A stretch of DNA of 64,000 nt, from assembly GCA_947501045.1 (NCBI GenBank), contig CANMUI010000008.1:62001-126000 (forward strand). The letters run 5' to 3'. Below the pieces are notes generated by a model that worked only from the letters and a program-made list of their open reading frames with translations, searched no databases and was not told where the DNA came from. Below, piece after piece: positions 8,865-17,221 of the stretch. Origin of the DNA: an uncultured Psychrobacter sp. (GTDB taxonomy: Bacteria > Pseudomonadota > Gammaproteobacteria > Pseudomonadales > Moraxellaceae). Every line of letters begins with the position of its first letter. The first letter of the stretch is position 1. The translations under genes were made by a program, and so were the position numbers.

Positions 8865-8901
8865 AAAACCCCAATTTGGCCTGAGCGCAAATTGGGGTTT
8901 T
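8865..8901. terminator. Bidirectional Rho-independent terminator
   Basis: AAAACCCCAATTTG (8865-8878) and CAAATTGGGGTTTT (8888-8901) form a perfect 14-bp stem with a 9-base loop. T-runs follow on both strands. It lies between the converging DUF4442 gene and the rpsP-rplS operon and can end both. Confidence 0.88.
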
Positions 8902-9073
8902 GTCTTTTTGGTATGCCCGCTTAGTTATAAATAAACCTATGAATAAGGGCTCGTATCTATTACTGCTTAAACTGCTACAAAATAAGTGGCTGAGCTATGA
9001 CAGTAAGCTTAAGCACTACGCTTAAATCAAACACTGCTCAAATAGGACAATGCTTAAACGTAGATACTCAAAT

Positions 9074-9496
9074 TTAGATACCAGGCGCTGTTTCAACAGC
9101 ATCAGGTACGCCTGCGTCAGTTTTCTTCTGAGCAGTTGGGCGTGCGCTAAGCTTTTCGCGGATACGTGCTGATTTACCAGAACGCTCACGCAAGTAGTAT
9201 AGCTTGGCACGGCGAACAGCACCACGGCGTTTCACTTGAATGCTGTCAATGATTGGTGAATGCAATTGAAAAGCACGCTCAACACCGACACCGCTTGAGA
9301 TTTTGCGCACAGTGAATGCTGAATTCAGACCACGGTTACGCTTTGCAATAACAACGCCTTCAAAAGCCTGTAGACGCTCACGCTCACCTTCACGTACCTT
9401 TACTTGAACCACGACAGTGTCGCCAGGGCTAAAACTTGGACGCTCAATTAGCTGGGAATTTTCAATACTTTGAACCAATGGATGTTTGCTGCTCAT
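9074..9496 (-). CDS. rplS: 50S ribosomal protein L19
   Basis: L19 sits at the 30S-50S interface of the large subunit. Residues 1-113 match L19 (FSPGDTVVVQVKVREGERERLQAFEGVVIAKRN, then SPIIDSIQVKRRGAVRRAKLYYLRERSGKSARIRE). The C-terminal tail after residue 114 (SARPTAQKKTDAG...) is an extra alanine- and lysine-containing extension of about 25 residues, making 140 in total against about 115 in E. coli. It is the last gene of the rpsP-rimM-trmD-rplS operon, 211 bp after trmD. The larger spacer may carry an internal promoter. Confidence 0.97.
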   Translation of the reverse strand: MSSKHPLVQSIENSQLIERPSFSPGDTVVVQVKVREGERERLQAFEGVVIAKRNRGLNSAFTVRKISSGVGVERAFQLHSPIIDSIQVKRRGAVRRAKLYYLRERSGKSARIREKLSARPTAQKKTDAGVPDAVETAPGI

Positions 9497-9707
9497 GAGA
9501 GTGATCTCCTCACATTAGATAATAGAGGCTTAACGCATATTACCTGTTTGTAGTAATTAATTACGCCTAACTTTAATACTTATATTAATCTAATACTTGT
9601 ATTAAATAGGCACAACATAAATGGGATTTAACAAACGGCCACTGCTGCATGACCTGTTCTATTGTTACGTAAAATTTTAAAGTTTGATCTGTTAATTAAC
9701 GTTTTTG

Positions 9708-10466
9708 TCAGTCTTGTTTTTCTAGAGCCTTTAACCACTGAGCTTGTTCTGCTGTAGGCGTAAAAGCTTGCCATAAATCAGGACGCCGTGTTTGAGTGCG
9801 TTTGACTTGTTGGATGAAGCGCCACTTGGCAATATTGGCATGGTGTCCGGATAAAAGTACCTCAGGTACCGCCATACCAGCAAACTCATACGGCTTAGTA
9901 TAATGTGGACAGTCAAGCAAACCATCGACGAACGAATCTTGCTCAGCTGATAGCTTATCACCCATAACATCAGGCAGCCTGCGTATCACACTATCTATCA
10001 TTACCATCGCTGGCAGCTCACCACCGCTGAGTACATAATCCCCGATCGATACTTCCAAATCGACGTATTGTGATAATAAGCGCTCGTCAATACCCTCATA
10101 ACGACCACACAATAAAATCATGCCATCGTACTTGGTCATATCTAGCACACTATTTTCACTTAACGTTTGCCCTTGTGGTGACATATAAGTCACCGGACAA
10201 TTCGCTTTGCCGATACGGCAACCTTGCTGACTGGCTCGTAACTTAGCCGCCTCGATAGCTTGCGCTAAAGGTTCGGCCATCATCACCATACCAGGCCCAC
10301 CACCGTAAGGACGTTCATCAACGCGGCGATAGTTGTCAGTGGTGTAATCACGAGGATTAATACACTCAATCGTGACCTGCTCCTGAGTGACTGCCCGTCC
10401 CGTAATACCAAACTCACGAATTGAGGCGAACATCTCAGGGAAAATACTAATCACGGCAAAATACAT
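9708..10466 (-). CDS. trmD: tRNA (guanine-37-N1)-methyltransferase
   Basis: TrmD methylates G37 next to the anticodon of a subset of tRNAs using S-adenosylmethionine and prevents +1 frameshifting. The 252-residue sequence has the trefoil-knot SAM motifs MILLCGRYEGIDERLL and SIGDYVLSGGELPAMVMIDSV, plus RPYGGGPGMVM near the N-terminus and the conserved HYTKPYEFAG. Its length is normal. It follows rimM by 36 bp in the classic ribosomal operon. Confidence 0.97.
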   Translation of the reverse strand: MYFAVISIFPEMFASIREFGITGRAVTQEQVTIECINPRDYTTDNYRRVDERPYGGGPGMVMMAEPLAQAIEAAKLRASQQGCRIGKANCPVTYMSPQGQTLSENSVLDMTKYDGMILLCGRYEGIDERLLSQYVDLEVSIGDYVLSGGELPAMVMIDSVIRRLPDVMGDKLSAEQDSFVDGLLDCPHYTKPYEFAGMAVPEVLLSGHHANIAKWRFIQQVKRTQTRRPDLWQAFTPTAEQAQWLKALEKQD

Positions 10467-10502
10467 CTGAACCCTGTTTAAACGACAACTATGTCAATGA
10501 AA

Positions 10503-11054
10503 TCAATAATCGCTTGGCCATGCTACCTGAACTGTCTTACCAGCCATATCGACTTCTAACACCGTTTGTTTGTGCCACGGTATCAAGCGCTCTTCATTAT
10601 CTAGACTATTTAAAGTCGCTGTTACACGCATAATGTCATGAGCGCCAGTTTCAAACATCTCAGAGATGTCACCTAAGTATTCATCCTGCTCGTTTAAAAC
10701 TTGCAGACCAACTAAATCTGACCAGTAGAACTCGTCTTCATCAGCCGCAGGTAAGGAATCCTTCGCCACCCAAATAGTGACACCATTCATAGTCTCAGCA
10801 ACATTACGGTCAGGTATTTGCTCAAACTGAGCCACAAGTCCTGAACCTTGCTCTCGCCAAGCCGTTACAGTTAGAGGCTTCATACCAGTAGCTGTCTTCA
10901 TCCACCACGGCTGCATAGCAAATATTGACTCTCTATCATCAGTATCGCTGAACACCCACAGCCAACCTTTGATACCGTAAGGTTTCTTAAGCTGACCGAT
11001 TTTCATAAGGGTATTAACATCTGGAGTAGAGGACATAACAGCTAGCCTAGCCAT
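10503..11054 (-). CDS. rimM: Ribosome maturation factor RimM
   Basis: RimM assists assembly of the 30S head and binds S19. The 183-residue product has the N-terminal beta-barrel (KIGQLKKPYGIKGWLWVFSDTDD) and the C-terminal PRC-barrel region (EFYWSDLVGLQVLNEQDEYLGDISEMFETGAHDIMRV...ERLIPW). Two starts are possible, ATG 11054 (MARLAVM) and ATG 11036 (MSSTPD); neither has a strong Shine-Dalgarno, and the conserved core starts after both. It lies between rpsP and trmD. Confidence 0.94.
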   Translation of the reverse strand: MARLAVMSSTPDVNTLMKIGQLKKPYGIKGWLWVFSDTDDRESIFAMQPWWMKTATGMKPLTVTAWREQGSGLVAQFEQIPDRNVAETMNGVTIWVAKDSLPAADEDEFYWSDLVGLQVLNEQDEYLGDISEMFETGAHDIMRVTATLNSLDNEERLIPWHKQTVLEVDMAGKTVQVAWPSDY

Positions 11055-11201
11055 ATAAAAATAGTAGATAAAAGCAACAGATAAACAATATAAAACGGCA
11101 AAACCGACAAAAAACGTATGCCAGCTACACTAGCTACGCTATAACCTGTCAAGCCAGTTGACTGATGTAAAATATACATTAGTCATAAACAGCGACAATA
11201 C

Positions 11202-11471
11202 TTAAGCAGTTGCTTCAGTGCTAGTCGCAGCTTTGTTGTACGCTTTTGCTAATGAAGCAACACGCTCTGAAGGCTGTGCACCTTTTTCGATCCACGCATT
11301 GTACGCATCCATATTTAAACGTACTGCTTCTTCTGAATCTTTTGCAAGCGGGTTAAAAAAGCCGATATTTTCAATGTAACGACCATCACGCGCGCGGCGC
11401 TGATCAGCAACAACTACTTGATAAAATGGGCGTTTCTTGGCACCGCCCCGTGCTAAACGAATAACAACCAT
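11202..11471 (-). CDS. rpsP: 30S ribosomal protein S16
   Basis: S16 binds 16S rRNA early in 30S assembly. The 89-residue protein shows the full S16 pattern MVVIRLARGGAKKRPFYQVVV, ARDGRYIENIGFFNP and a C-terminal helix ending in an alanine/threonine tail. It is the first gene of rpsP-rimM-trmD-rplS and is preceded by a strong sigma70-type promoter at 11511-11539. Confidence 0.97.
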   Translation of the reverse strand: MVVIRLARGGAKKRPFYQVVVADQRRARDGRYIENIGFFNPLAKDSEEAVRLNMDAYNAWIEKGAQPSERVASLAKAYNKAATSTEATA

Positions 11472-11510
11472 GTAAATTCTCTCTTCCGCAGGTATACCAA
11501 AAAGGGCATA

Positions 11511-11539
11511 ATTATACCATAGTCTTGTTTTATTGAAAA
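11511..11539 (-). promoter_or_regulatory. Sigma70-type promoter of the rpsP operon
   Basis: On the minus strand a perfect TATAAT (11511-11516) with an extended TGG just upstream is preceded after 17 bases by TTTTCA (11534-11539). The spacing and the consensus -10 box are right for a strong ribosomal-protein promoter, and the leader to rpsP would be about 35 bases. Confidence 0.65.
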
Positions 11540-11745
11540 CATAATCTGTGTTTATTTTATGGTATGGGTCAAAATACTCTTATATGATAAAAATCAAGAA
11601 ACTAATAGCCATAATGAAAATGCCTTTAATTATTATGAATAGGGTTATTAGCTATAAAGTATAGCTGTGCTCGTAGTACCATGGATGGTATTGCACTATA
11701 CTTTACGATACTTTTGACTTTACGATATTTCTGCCAGAGTTTGTT

Positions 11746-13224
11746 ATGATTATTCCTACGTCGCGCCTACGTCGCAAAGGGCTTATACGACCCTACTCTA
11801 ATAGTTGGTTGACCACTTTGGTTGTCGCCTTTATTGTCATCATTAGTGTCAGTTTATCAATCTGGTTTTTCTGGCGCAGCCTTTACTTACCGGAGCTCAA
11901 AAACCACGCGCGCTACCTAACCAGTGAGCTTCGCTTGATGAACAGTGTCAAAGAAGACTGGAGTGATAATCCAAAAGTACAGCAGTGGCTTTATCGAAAC
12001 TCTCATGTGGTCATGGTTGACAATCCTAGTGATTTTCCACGAATTGAGGACAAGGTTTTCGTGGGTATCTTTACCGATGTATTGCAGCAAGAGATTAGTG
12101 CGCAGTTAGGTCGTCCTGTCGAAGTTTATTTTAAATTCAAACCGACCCCGCAGCTGTGGGTACAAGATAGCCGTAATAAAAATTTCTGGATTCGCGAGCC
12201 GGTTATTTATTATTCGCAGTACAGTCCGACATTATTGGTGCTGTTTTTATTGGGGATACCGATCTTGACGCTGCTGACAATCATTTTACTTGTGCAGCAG
12301 CTAAATCGTCCTTTGCGTCATCTGCAGCGCGCCGCGACCAATTATATTGGTCTTGGTCATGCAACCACCTTGCCTACGCGCTCAGGCCCTACTGAGATAC
12401 GTCAAGTCAACTTAGCTTTCAATCAACTCTTTACCACCCTTAATCAAGCACAAAAAGAGCGTACCATCATGCTTGCGGGTATCTCACACGACCTAAGAAC
12501 GCCGCTTACTCGTATGCGTTTGACCGCTGAGATGCTACCTGATGAGTTTTTCCGGGAAGGCCTTATTTATGACATTGAAGATATGGATGCTATCTTGGAG
12601 CAATTTATCTCGTTTATGAAAGATGGTTCAGATGAACCAGTACGTTTGACTGATTTGGATGCTATTATCAACGAGATTATAGTACAGTTTGCACCGATGA
12701 AATTTATCTATCAATCCGAAGGTTATCAAGCCGTACCTCTACGTCCGTTATCAATCAAACGCTTGATTATTAATCTAGTGAATAATGCTAGTCGCTACGG
12801 TAAACCGCCAATCTATATATCAGTAACTATCGTTCCGACATTTTCAGAAATAGAAGGCGCTGATGTCAGCGAAGTGGTGAGCGAAAATGAAGTCAATAAG
12901 GAGGCGCAAGAGCAGCTTATGATATGTGTGCGCGACTGCGGGACAGGAGTGGCTGAAGATCAGCTAGAACGTATCATGCAGCCTTTTGAGCGTGGTGAAA
13001 CGGCGCGTACTACTCAAGGAAGTGGGCTTGGTCTGGCTATAGTTAGTCGCATTGCTCGTCTTCACCACGGCACTGTTGAAGCTATCAATCATCCCGAGGG
13101 TGGGCTACAAGTCTGTGTCCGGATTCCTCTACTCTCCAAAGTTGCAGGTTTGGAGACTAAAACTAGCGCTGATGAATTACCTTTAACGAACAACGTTGTT
13201 ACTGCTGAGCACCTGCAAAAATAG
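11746..13224 (+). CDS. EnvZ-like sensor histidine kinase (orphan)
   Basis: The 492-residue protein has the EnvZ layout: a basic N-terminus, first membrane helix at about 21-43, a periplasmic domain, second helix at about 166-190, HAMP, and a dimerisation domain with the H-box ISHDLRTPLTRMR (His near 248). The ATP-binding domain shows the N-box LIINLVNNASRYG, RDCGTGV and GSGLGLAIV. The periplasmic part (LPELKNHARYLTSELRLMN) resembles osmosensor kinases. A loop of about 20 acidic residues interrupts the ATPase domain near 370. No ompR-like regulator is adjacent; the BfmR-like gene at 15.5 kb already has its own kinase. The partner is therefore probably elsewhere. Confidence 0.82.
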   Translation: MIIPTSRLRRKGLIRPYSNSWLTTLVVAFIVIISVSLSIWFFWRSLYLPELKNHARYLTSELRLMNSVKEDWSDNPKVQQWLYRNSHVVMVDNPSDFPRIEDKVFVGIFTDVLQQEISAQLGRPVEVYFKFKPTPQLWVQDSRNKNFWIREPVIYYSQYSPTLLVLFLLGIPILTLLTIILLVQQLNRPLRHLQRAATNYIGLGHATTLPTRSGPTEIRQVNLAFNQLFTTLNQAQKERTIMLAGISHDLRTPLTRMRLTAEMLPDEFFREGLIYDIEDMDAILEQFISFMKDGSDEPVRLTDLDAIINEIIVQFAPMKFIYQSEGYQAVPLRPLSIKRLIINLVNNASRYGKPPIYISVTIVPTFSEIEGADVSEVVSENEVNKEAQEQLMICVRDCGTGVAEDQLERIMQPFERGETARTTQGSGLGLAIVSRIARLHHGTVEAINHPEGGLQVCVRIPLLSKVAGLETKTSADELPLTNNVVTAEHLQK

Positions 13225-13260
13225 TACCTGAACCGTGCTTAAAAAATTGTCTTAATTGCC

Positions 13261-13440
13261 TCACTCTTTGGTACCGATCAGCGGTGGTATATATTTAGCA
13301 CTATTGGTAAATGAAGTAGGCTGCGTCAGCTCAGTTTGAGCTTGTTGCACAGTCTTTGTAGGAGCTGGCTTCTGTATAAACAGATAATAACCGAGCAACA
13401 TGGCATTTAATAGCACCAAGCCACCAAATAAATAAGGCAT
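13261..13440 (-). CDS. Small membrane-anchored hypothetical protein, 59 aa
   Basis: The ATG at 13438-13440 is preceded by AAGAGGAGAGAG, a strong Shine-Dalgarno, and the frame runs 59 codons to TGA at 13261. The product begins MPYLFGGLVLLNAMLLGYYLF, one clear membrane helix with a short N-terminal end, followed by a Thr/Gln/Pro-rich hydrophilic tail ending IPPLIGTKE. This is a typical bitopic small protein; the N-terminus resembles those of SPOR-domain proteins, but no SPOR domain follows. It lies between the EnvZ-like kinase and the BfmS-like kinase and converges on the former. Confidence 0.65.
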   Translation of the reverse strand: MPYLFGGLVLLNAMLLGYYLFIQKPAPTKTVQQAQTELTQPTSFTNSAKYIPPLIGTKE

Positions 13441-13515
13441 TTTCTCTCTCCTCTTAAAGGTCTAATACCAAACCGCAATAGTACCATTATCGACGACTAA
13501 ATTATAGAATACTAT

Positions 13516-15204
13516 TTAGCTATCACCAAAACTACGTTCACTCTTTTCTTGAGTCAATTGGTCAGCTGAGATAGTCTGGGTTAATGGTTTAACTGGCCAA
13601 GTCATGACGAACCTAGCCCCGCCAAGCTTGGGGCTTTCATCAACTTTCATACTGCCATTAAACCAAAAGGCAATACGGGAGACAATAGACAACCCCAGTC
13701 CATAGCCGCCTGAAGCCCTGGTACGACTGTCATCCAAACGCGAAAAGGGAATAAACACTTTTTCACGATCAGCCTCTGGAATACCATGACCATCATCCTC
13801 AACACTAACAAAAGCGTTGCCCTTATTGACCCCAGCACTGATGACAATCGTAGTTTCCGCATAACGTAATGCATTACCTGCAAGGTTTTGAATGACGCGG
13901 TGCAGGTAACGTTGATCCGCTATGGCTGTGGTTTTGCTGCTAGGTAATTGACCAACGATCTCAATTGGTTTGCCCAAAGCATTGGTTTCGCGTACAACTT
14001 GTTCAATTAAGGCTTTGAGGTTTACCGGTTCAAGGTCCAACTTAGGCGACCCTTCCTCAAGCTTAGCATAAGTCAACATCTCATCAATCAAGCCATTGAG
14101 TGATTCGATATCTTCGTCAATATAATCGCGCTGCATGTGCCGCGAGTCCTCATCATCAGTATCTGCCAGCATATCTACAGCAAAGCGAATACGCGCAACT
14201 GGTGTCCGTAGCTCATGTGATACCGCTCGAGTCAGCTCACGTTGTGATTCAATAAGACGCTTAATATGTTCAGTCATAGCGTTAAATGTCGCCGATAGCC
14301 GCGCTATCTCATCCTGCCCTATGACCTGTACTTGAATATCTAGGTTACCTTGGCTGACCTCATTTACCCCAACTTGGATCAGCTGCAGTTTACGCTCAAG
14401 TGGGAAAATCAGTGCATAAACGCCTAAACTAATCAAGAACATGCTGATCAGTACCATGCTAATAATAAGATTTAATGGAAACCAATTAAATAAAGAAACC
14501 GGCCCCATGACGATAGACATATCGTTGATCTCAGAAGGTATAATGACCTTAATAGCGCTATTGCTTTGGCTGGTACTACTGTCTTGAAACAAGATGACCA
14601 CTTCATCTCGGCGCAAACGAGCCATTTGATCACTATCTAATCCTAGGGCATTTACACCCTTAAGCTCTAGTGGAAAATAGAACTTCTCCGATAACTCTTT
14701 TAAGCGCGCGCGCTTTGCTGCTAGCGTTGTGTAGTAGGATAGATCATCTAACAAAAATACAGCTATCGCACGTACTTGCTGCTCTGTCACTTGCGATATC
14801 CTGACAGTCAACACATCCTCACTGTCCGGTAGCCGATGATAAACATCAGCATGAGTAGGTTGATCAACATAGCGTACTACCGTATCACCGTTATCAAGAC
14901 GGCGTAGCTCGCTGGAGCTAAAATCAACGCTATTAAGCGGAACGATACGAAACGTCGAACCAAATAAGCTACTAGCATCTGACAACCAATACTCACGTTG
15001 AATCTCACTTTCTTGACGTCCAACGCCTTGACTAATTAAATAAAAAGCACCAGTCGCCATGTTCTCACGGTAAGACTGGACACGCTCCTTATTAATGGTA
15101 TCCATTAATAACTGCGCAAACAAGGCTACACATAAGCAAACTATTAATAGTCCAGCATAAATTCGAACAAAAATACTGTGCTTTAGAGAAGAAACTAATG
15201 ACAT
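13516..15204 (-). CDS. bfmS: BfmS-like sensor histidine kinase
   Basis: From ATG 15202-15204 (MSLVSSLKHSIFVRIYAG) the product has 562 residues. An upstream TTG at 15219 is possible but has no better ribosome site. It has a first membrane helix at about 13-35, a sensor domain of some 200 residues, a second helix near 245-270, HAMP, HisKA with VSHELRTPVARIRF, and HATPase motifs (NLAGNALRYAE, VEDDGHGIP, GYGLGLSIV). This organisation and the linked regulator match the RstB/BfmS class, which in Acinetobacter controls envelope and biofilm traits. It follows bfmR in the same direction after a 310-bp gap containing a terminator, so its expression may be partly independent. Confidence 0.82.
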   Translation of the reverse strand: MSLVSSLKHSIFVRIYAGLLIVCLCVALFAQLLMDTINKERVQSYRENMATGAFYLISQGVGRQESEIQREYWLSDASSLFGSTFRIVPLNSVDFSSSELRRLDNGDTVVRYVDQPTHADVYHRLPDSEDVLTVRISQVTEQQVRAIAVFLLDDLSYYTTLAAKRARLKELSEKFYFPLELKGVNALGLDSDQMARLRRDEVVILFQDSSTSQSNSAIKVIIPSEINDMSIVMGPVSLFNWFPLNLIISMVLISMFLISLGVYALIFPLERKLQLIQVGVNEVSQGNLDIQVQVIGQDEIARLSATFNAMTEHIKRLIESQRELTRAVSHELRTPVARIRFAVDMLADTDDEDSRHMQRDYIDEDIESLNGLIDEMLTYAKLEEGSPKLDLEPVNLKALIEQVVRETNALGKPIEIVGQLPSSKTTAIADQRYLHRVIQNLAGNALRYAETTIVISAGVNKGNAFVSVEDDGHGIPEADREKVFIPFSRLDDSRTRASGGYGLGLSIVSRIAFWFNGSMKVDESPKLGGARFVMTWPVKPLTQTISADQLTQEKSERSFGDS

Positions 15205-15433
15205 ACGTGTCGTGACCAAACTATTAAGTGATAATTATGAATGTCATTTGTTTAGTAAAAGACATTTAATCCGTTGAGTGGAAAAATATTTTTATAAGGA
15301 GCTACTACAGTCAATCCGTTACACTCACATAGATAATGTATAACATATGTATACATTCTAGACATATAACGTAAATATTACAATTTATTAATGATGCAAA
15401 GCATAGATTAAAATTAAAGCTTAAAATAAGCTC

Positions 15434-15459
15434 ATAAAAAAACCAGTATGACACTGGTT
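15434..15459 (-). terminator. Rho-independent terminator after bfmR
   Basis: AACCAGT (15441-15447) and ACTGGTT (15453-15459) make a 7-bp stem with a 5-base loop. On the minus strand a run of seven Ts follows. It would end or attenuate bfmR transcription before bfmS. The rest of the 310-bp gap (15220-15529) is AT-rich and holds nothing else I can name. Confidence 0.75.
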
Positions 15460-15529
15460 CTTTTATTTTGGTTTACTATTATGTATGTATATTAAACACT
15501 ATAGGTGTCAGATTGCTGATAAACTGATA

Positions 15530-16240
15530 TTAATTACCCTCTTTAACAAAGAGATAACCTTTACTACGTACTGTTTTGATACGTTTTGGATTTTCTGGAT
15601 CGTCACCGATTTTGGGACGAATACGAGAAATACGCACGTCGATAGAACGATCTTGACCATCGTATTCTATACCGCGCAGACGCTCAAAGATATCTTCACG
15701 TGATAAGATTCGACCCGCATTAGAAGCCAGTAACCACAATAGATCGTATTCAGCACTAGTAAAATCAACTAGCTCATCGCTAAGGGTCACTGAACGACCA
15801 CCATTATCAATGACCAATTCACCAAACTCTAAACGCTGTGGCACATCTTCAGAAGGAGCATTTTCCGAACGACGCAGCAACGCACGAATACGAGCAAGTA
15901 ATACGCGCGGCTGAGCAGGCTTGGCGACATAATCATCAGCACCCATCTCAAGACCGAGTACCTGATCCATATCTTCAGTACGTGCAGTCAACATTAAAAT
16001 TGGGTTTTGATAATGTGGACGCACCTCACGACATACGGTTAAACCATCGCTACCAGGGAGCATAACATCTAACACTACCATATCTGGCTGCTCATTAACG
16101 ATACGACGAATAGCACGATTGCCATCTGTTTCGATCGCAACTTCTAAACCATTCTTGACCAAATAATCTTGGGTCAACATAGCTAAACGCTCATCATCTT
16201 CAACGATCAAAATTCGTGGGGTATTGTCTTCTTCAGTCAT
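15530..16240 (-). CDS. bfmR: BfmR-like OmpR-family response regulator
   Basis: From ATG 16238-16240, with AGAGGATATAACA upstream, the product has 236 residues; an in-frame extension to 16390 lacks a ribosome site and is not part of the conserved protein. The receiver domain shows VEDD (13-16), phospho-acceptor D58 in VVLDVMLPGSDG and K in DDYVAKP. The winged-helix domain ends ERLRGIEYDGQDRSIDVRISRIRPKIGDDPENPKRIKTVRSKGYLF, which closely matches the RstA/BfmR type. A perfect TTGACA-like -35 lies at 16307-16312 on this strand. It pairs with the kinase at 13516-15204. Confidence 0.87.
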   Translation of the reverse strand: MTEEDNTPRILIVEDDERLAMLTQDYLVKNGLEVAIETDGNRAIRRIVNEQPDMVVLDVMLPGSDGLTVCREVRPHYQNPILMLTARTEDMDQVLGLEMGADDYVAKPAQPRVLLARIRALLRRSENAPSEDVPQRLEFGELVIDNGGRSVTLSDELVDFTSAEYDLLWLLASNAGRILSREDIFERLRGIEYDGQDRSIDVRISRIRPKIGDDPENPKRIKTVRSKGYLFVKEGN

Positions 16241-16631
16241 TGTTATATCCTCTAAAGTAGGAAAATTAGAAATAGGGAATGTAGTACCATAAAATGGAAC
16301 AATAGGTGTCAATTTAAATAATGCAAAGTGGTGACACAGTATACTATCAAATGTATGGCTTTCTATACTATAGCTTATTGTCGTTAACAAAACCTATAAA
16401 CAACATATCTCAATGCTTTAGTAAAAGTCCAAAAATAATACTATTTCCTCCATTAGAACAATAATTAATATCATTGGCAGTAATCACAATGACTAAAGCT
16501 TATAAAAGCCATAACTACCTTAAAACTATTGGCAATAGCCTTTGAATAAATACACTCTCAAAGTATCTAAAATATATGATGATGACTAGATATTTAATAA
16601 ACAAATAAGATATTAACAGACTTCTTTAACA

Positions 16632-16659
16632 AAAAAAACAGCCCTTAGTGGACTGTTTA
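16632..16659 (-). terminator. Terminator of the atp operon
   Basis: AAACAGCCC and GGACTGTTT pair with one mismatch around a short loop. On the minus strand the stem is followed by at least seven Ts. It lies directly downstream of atpC. The rest of the 453-bp spacer 16241-16693 is AT-rich leader of bfmR with no gene seen. Confidence 0.75.
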
Positions 16660-16693
16660 TATATATAAAATAACAATAATCTATCCATTGTAG

Positions 16694-17110
16694 TTAGACA
16701 CGGTTCTTATACTTACGAATAGTTTGTAGCTGTGCTACTGATTCTGCTAGTGAAGCTAAAGCAGCGTTAGTTTGTAAAGTATCAGACTGGTTGACGAGCA
16801 TCTGTTCAGCTTGTCTACGAGCTTCAACAATTTTACTCTCATCAAGGTTGTTAGCACGCATGGCAGTATCTGCTAATACGGTTACCATCTTCGGTTGTAC
16901 TTCTAGTACGCCACCCGATACATAAATCACTTCCTCTTGACCATCTGGTGTTTGCACCCGCATCGGACCGGGTTTTAGCAAAGTAATAAGCGGGGTATGG
17001 CCAGGTAGTATGCCTACCTCACCTTCACTACCACTGGCGATTAACATACTAATCTCGCCTGAATATAACTCTTCACGAGCGCTTACGACGCGGCATTGTA
17101 ATGTTGCCAT
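16694..17110 (-). CDS. atpC: ATP synthase subunit epsilon
   Basis: The epsilon subunit joins the F1 rotor to the c-ring and inhibits ATP hydrolysis. The sequence ATLQCRVVSAREELYSGEISML and GEVGILPGHTPLITLLKPGPMRV is the N-terminal beta sandwich, followed by the helical hairpin. AAGGA abuts the ATG at 17116 but stands six bases from the ATG at 17110, so MATLQ is the preferred start (138 residues). It is the last gene of atpIBEFHAGDC and is followed by a terminator. Confidence 0.96.
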   Translation of the reverse strand: MATLQCRVVSAREELYSGEISMLIASGSEGEVGILPGHTPLITLLKPGPMRVQTPDGQEEVIYVSGGVLEVQPKMVTVLADTAMRANNLDESKIVEARRQAEQMLVNQSDTLQTNAALASLAESVAQLQTIRKYKNRV

Positions 17111-17221
17111 ACTCATTCCTTATTCTAAAAACCGCTGTAAATACTGCGAGGCGCTGGATATTGATAGGTAAATTTGATAGCAATTAAAGAGATACTATTC
17201 TAATTGCTACCTAAAAATAAC

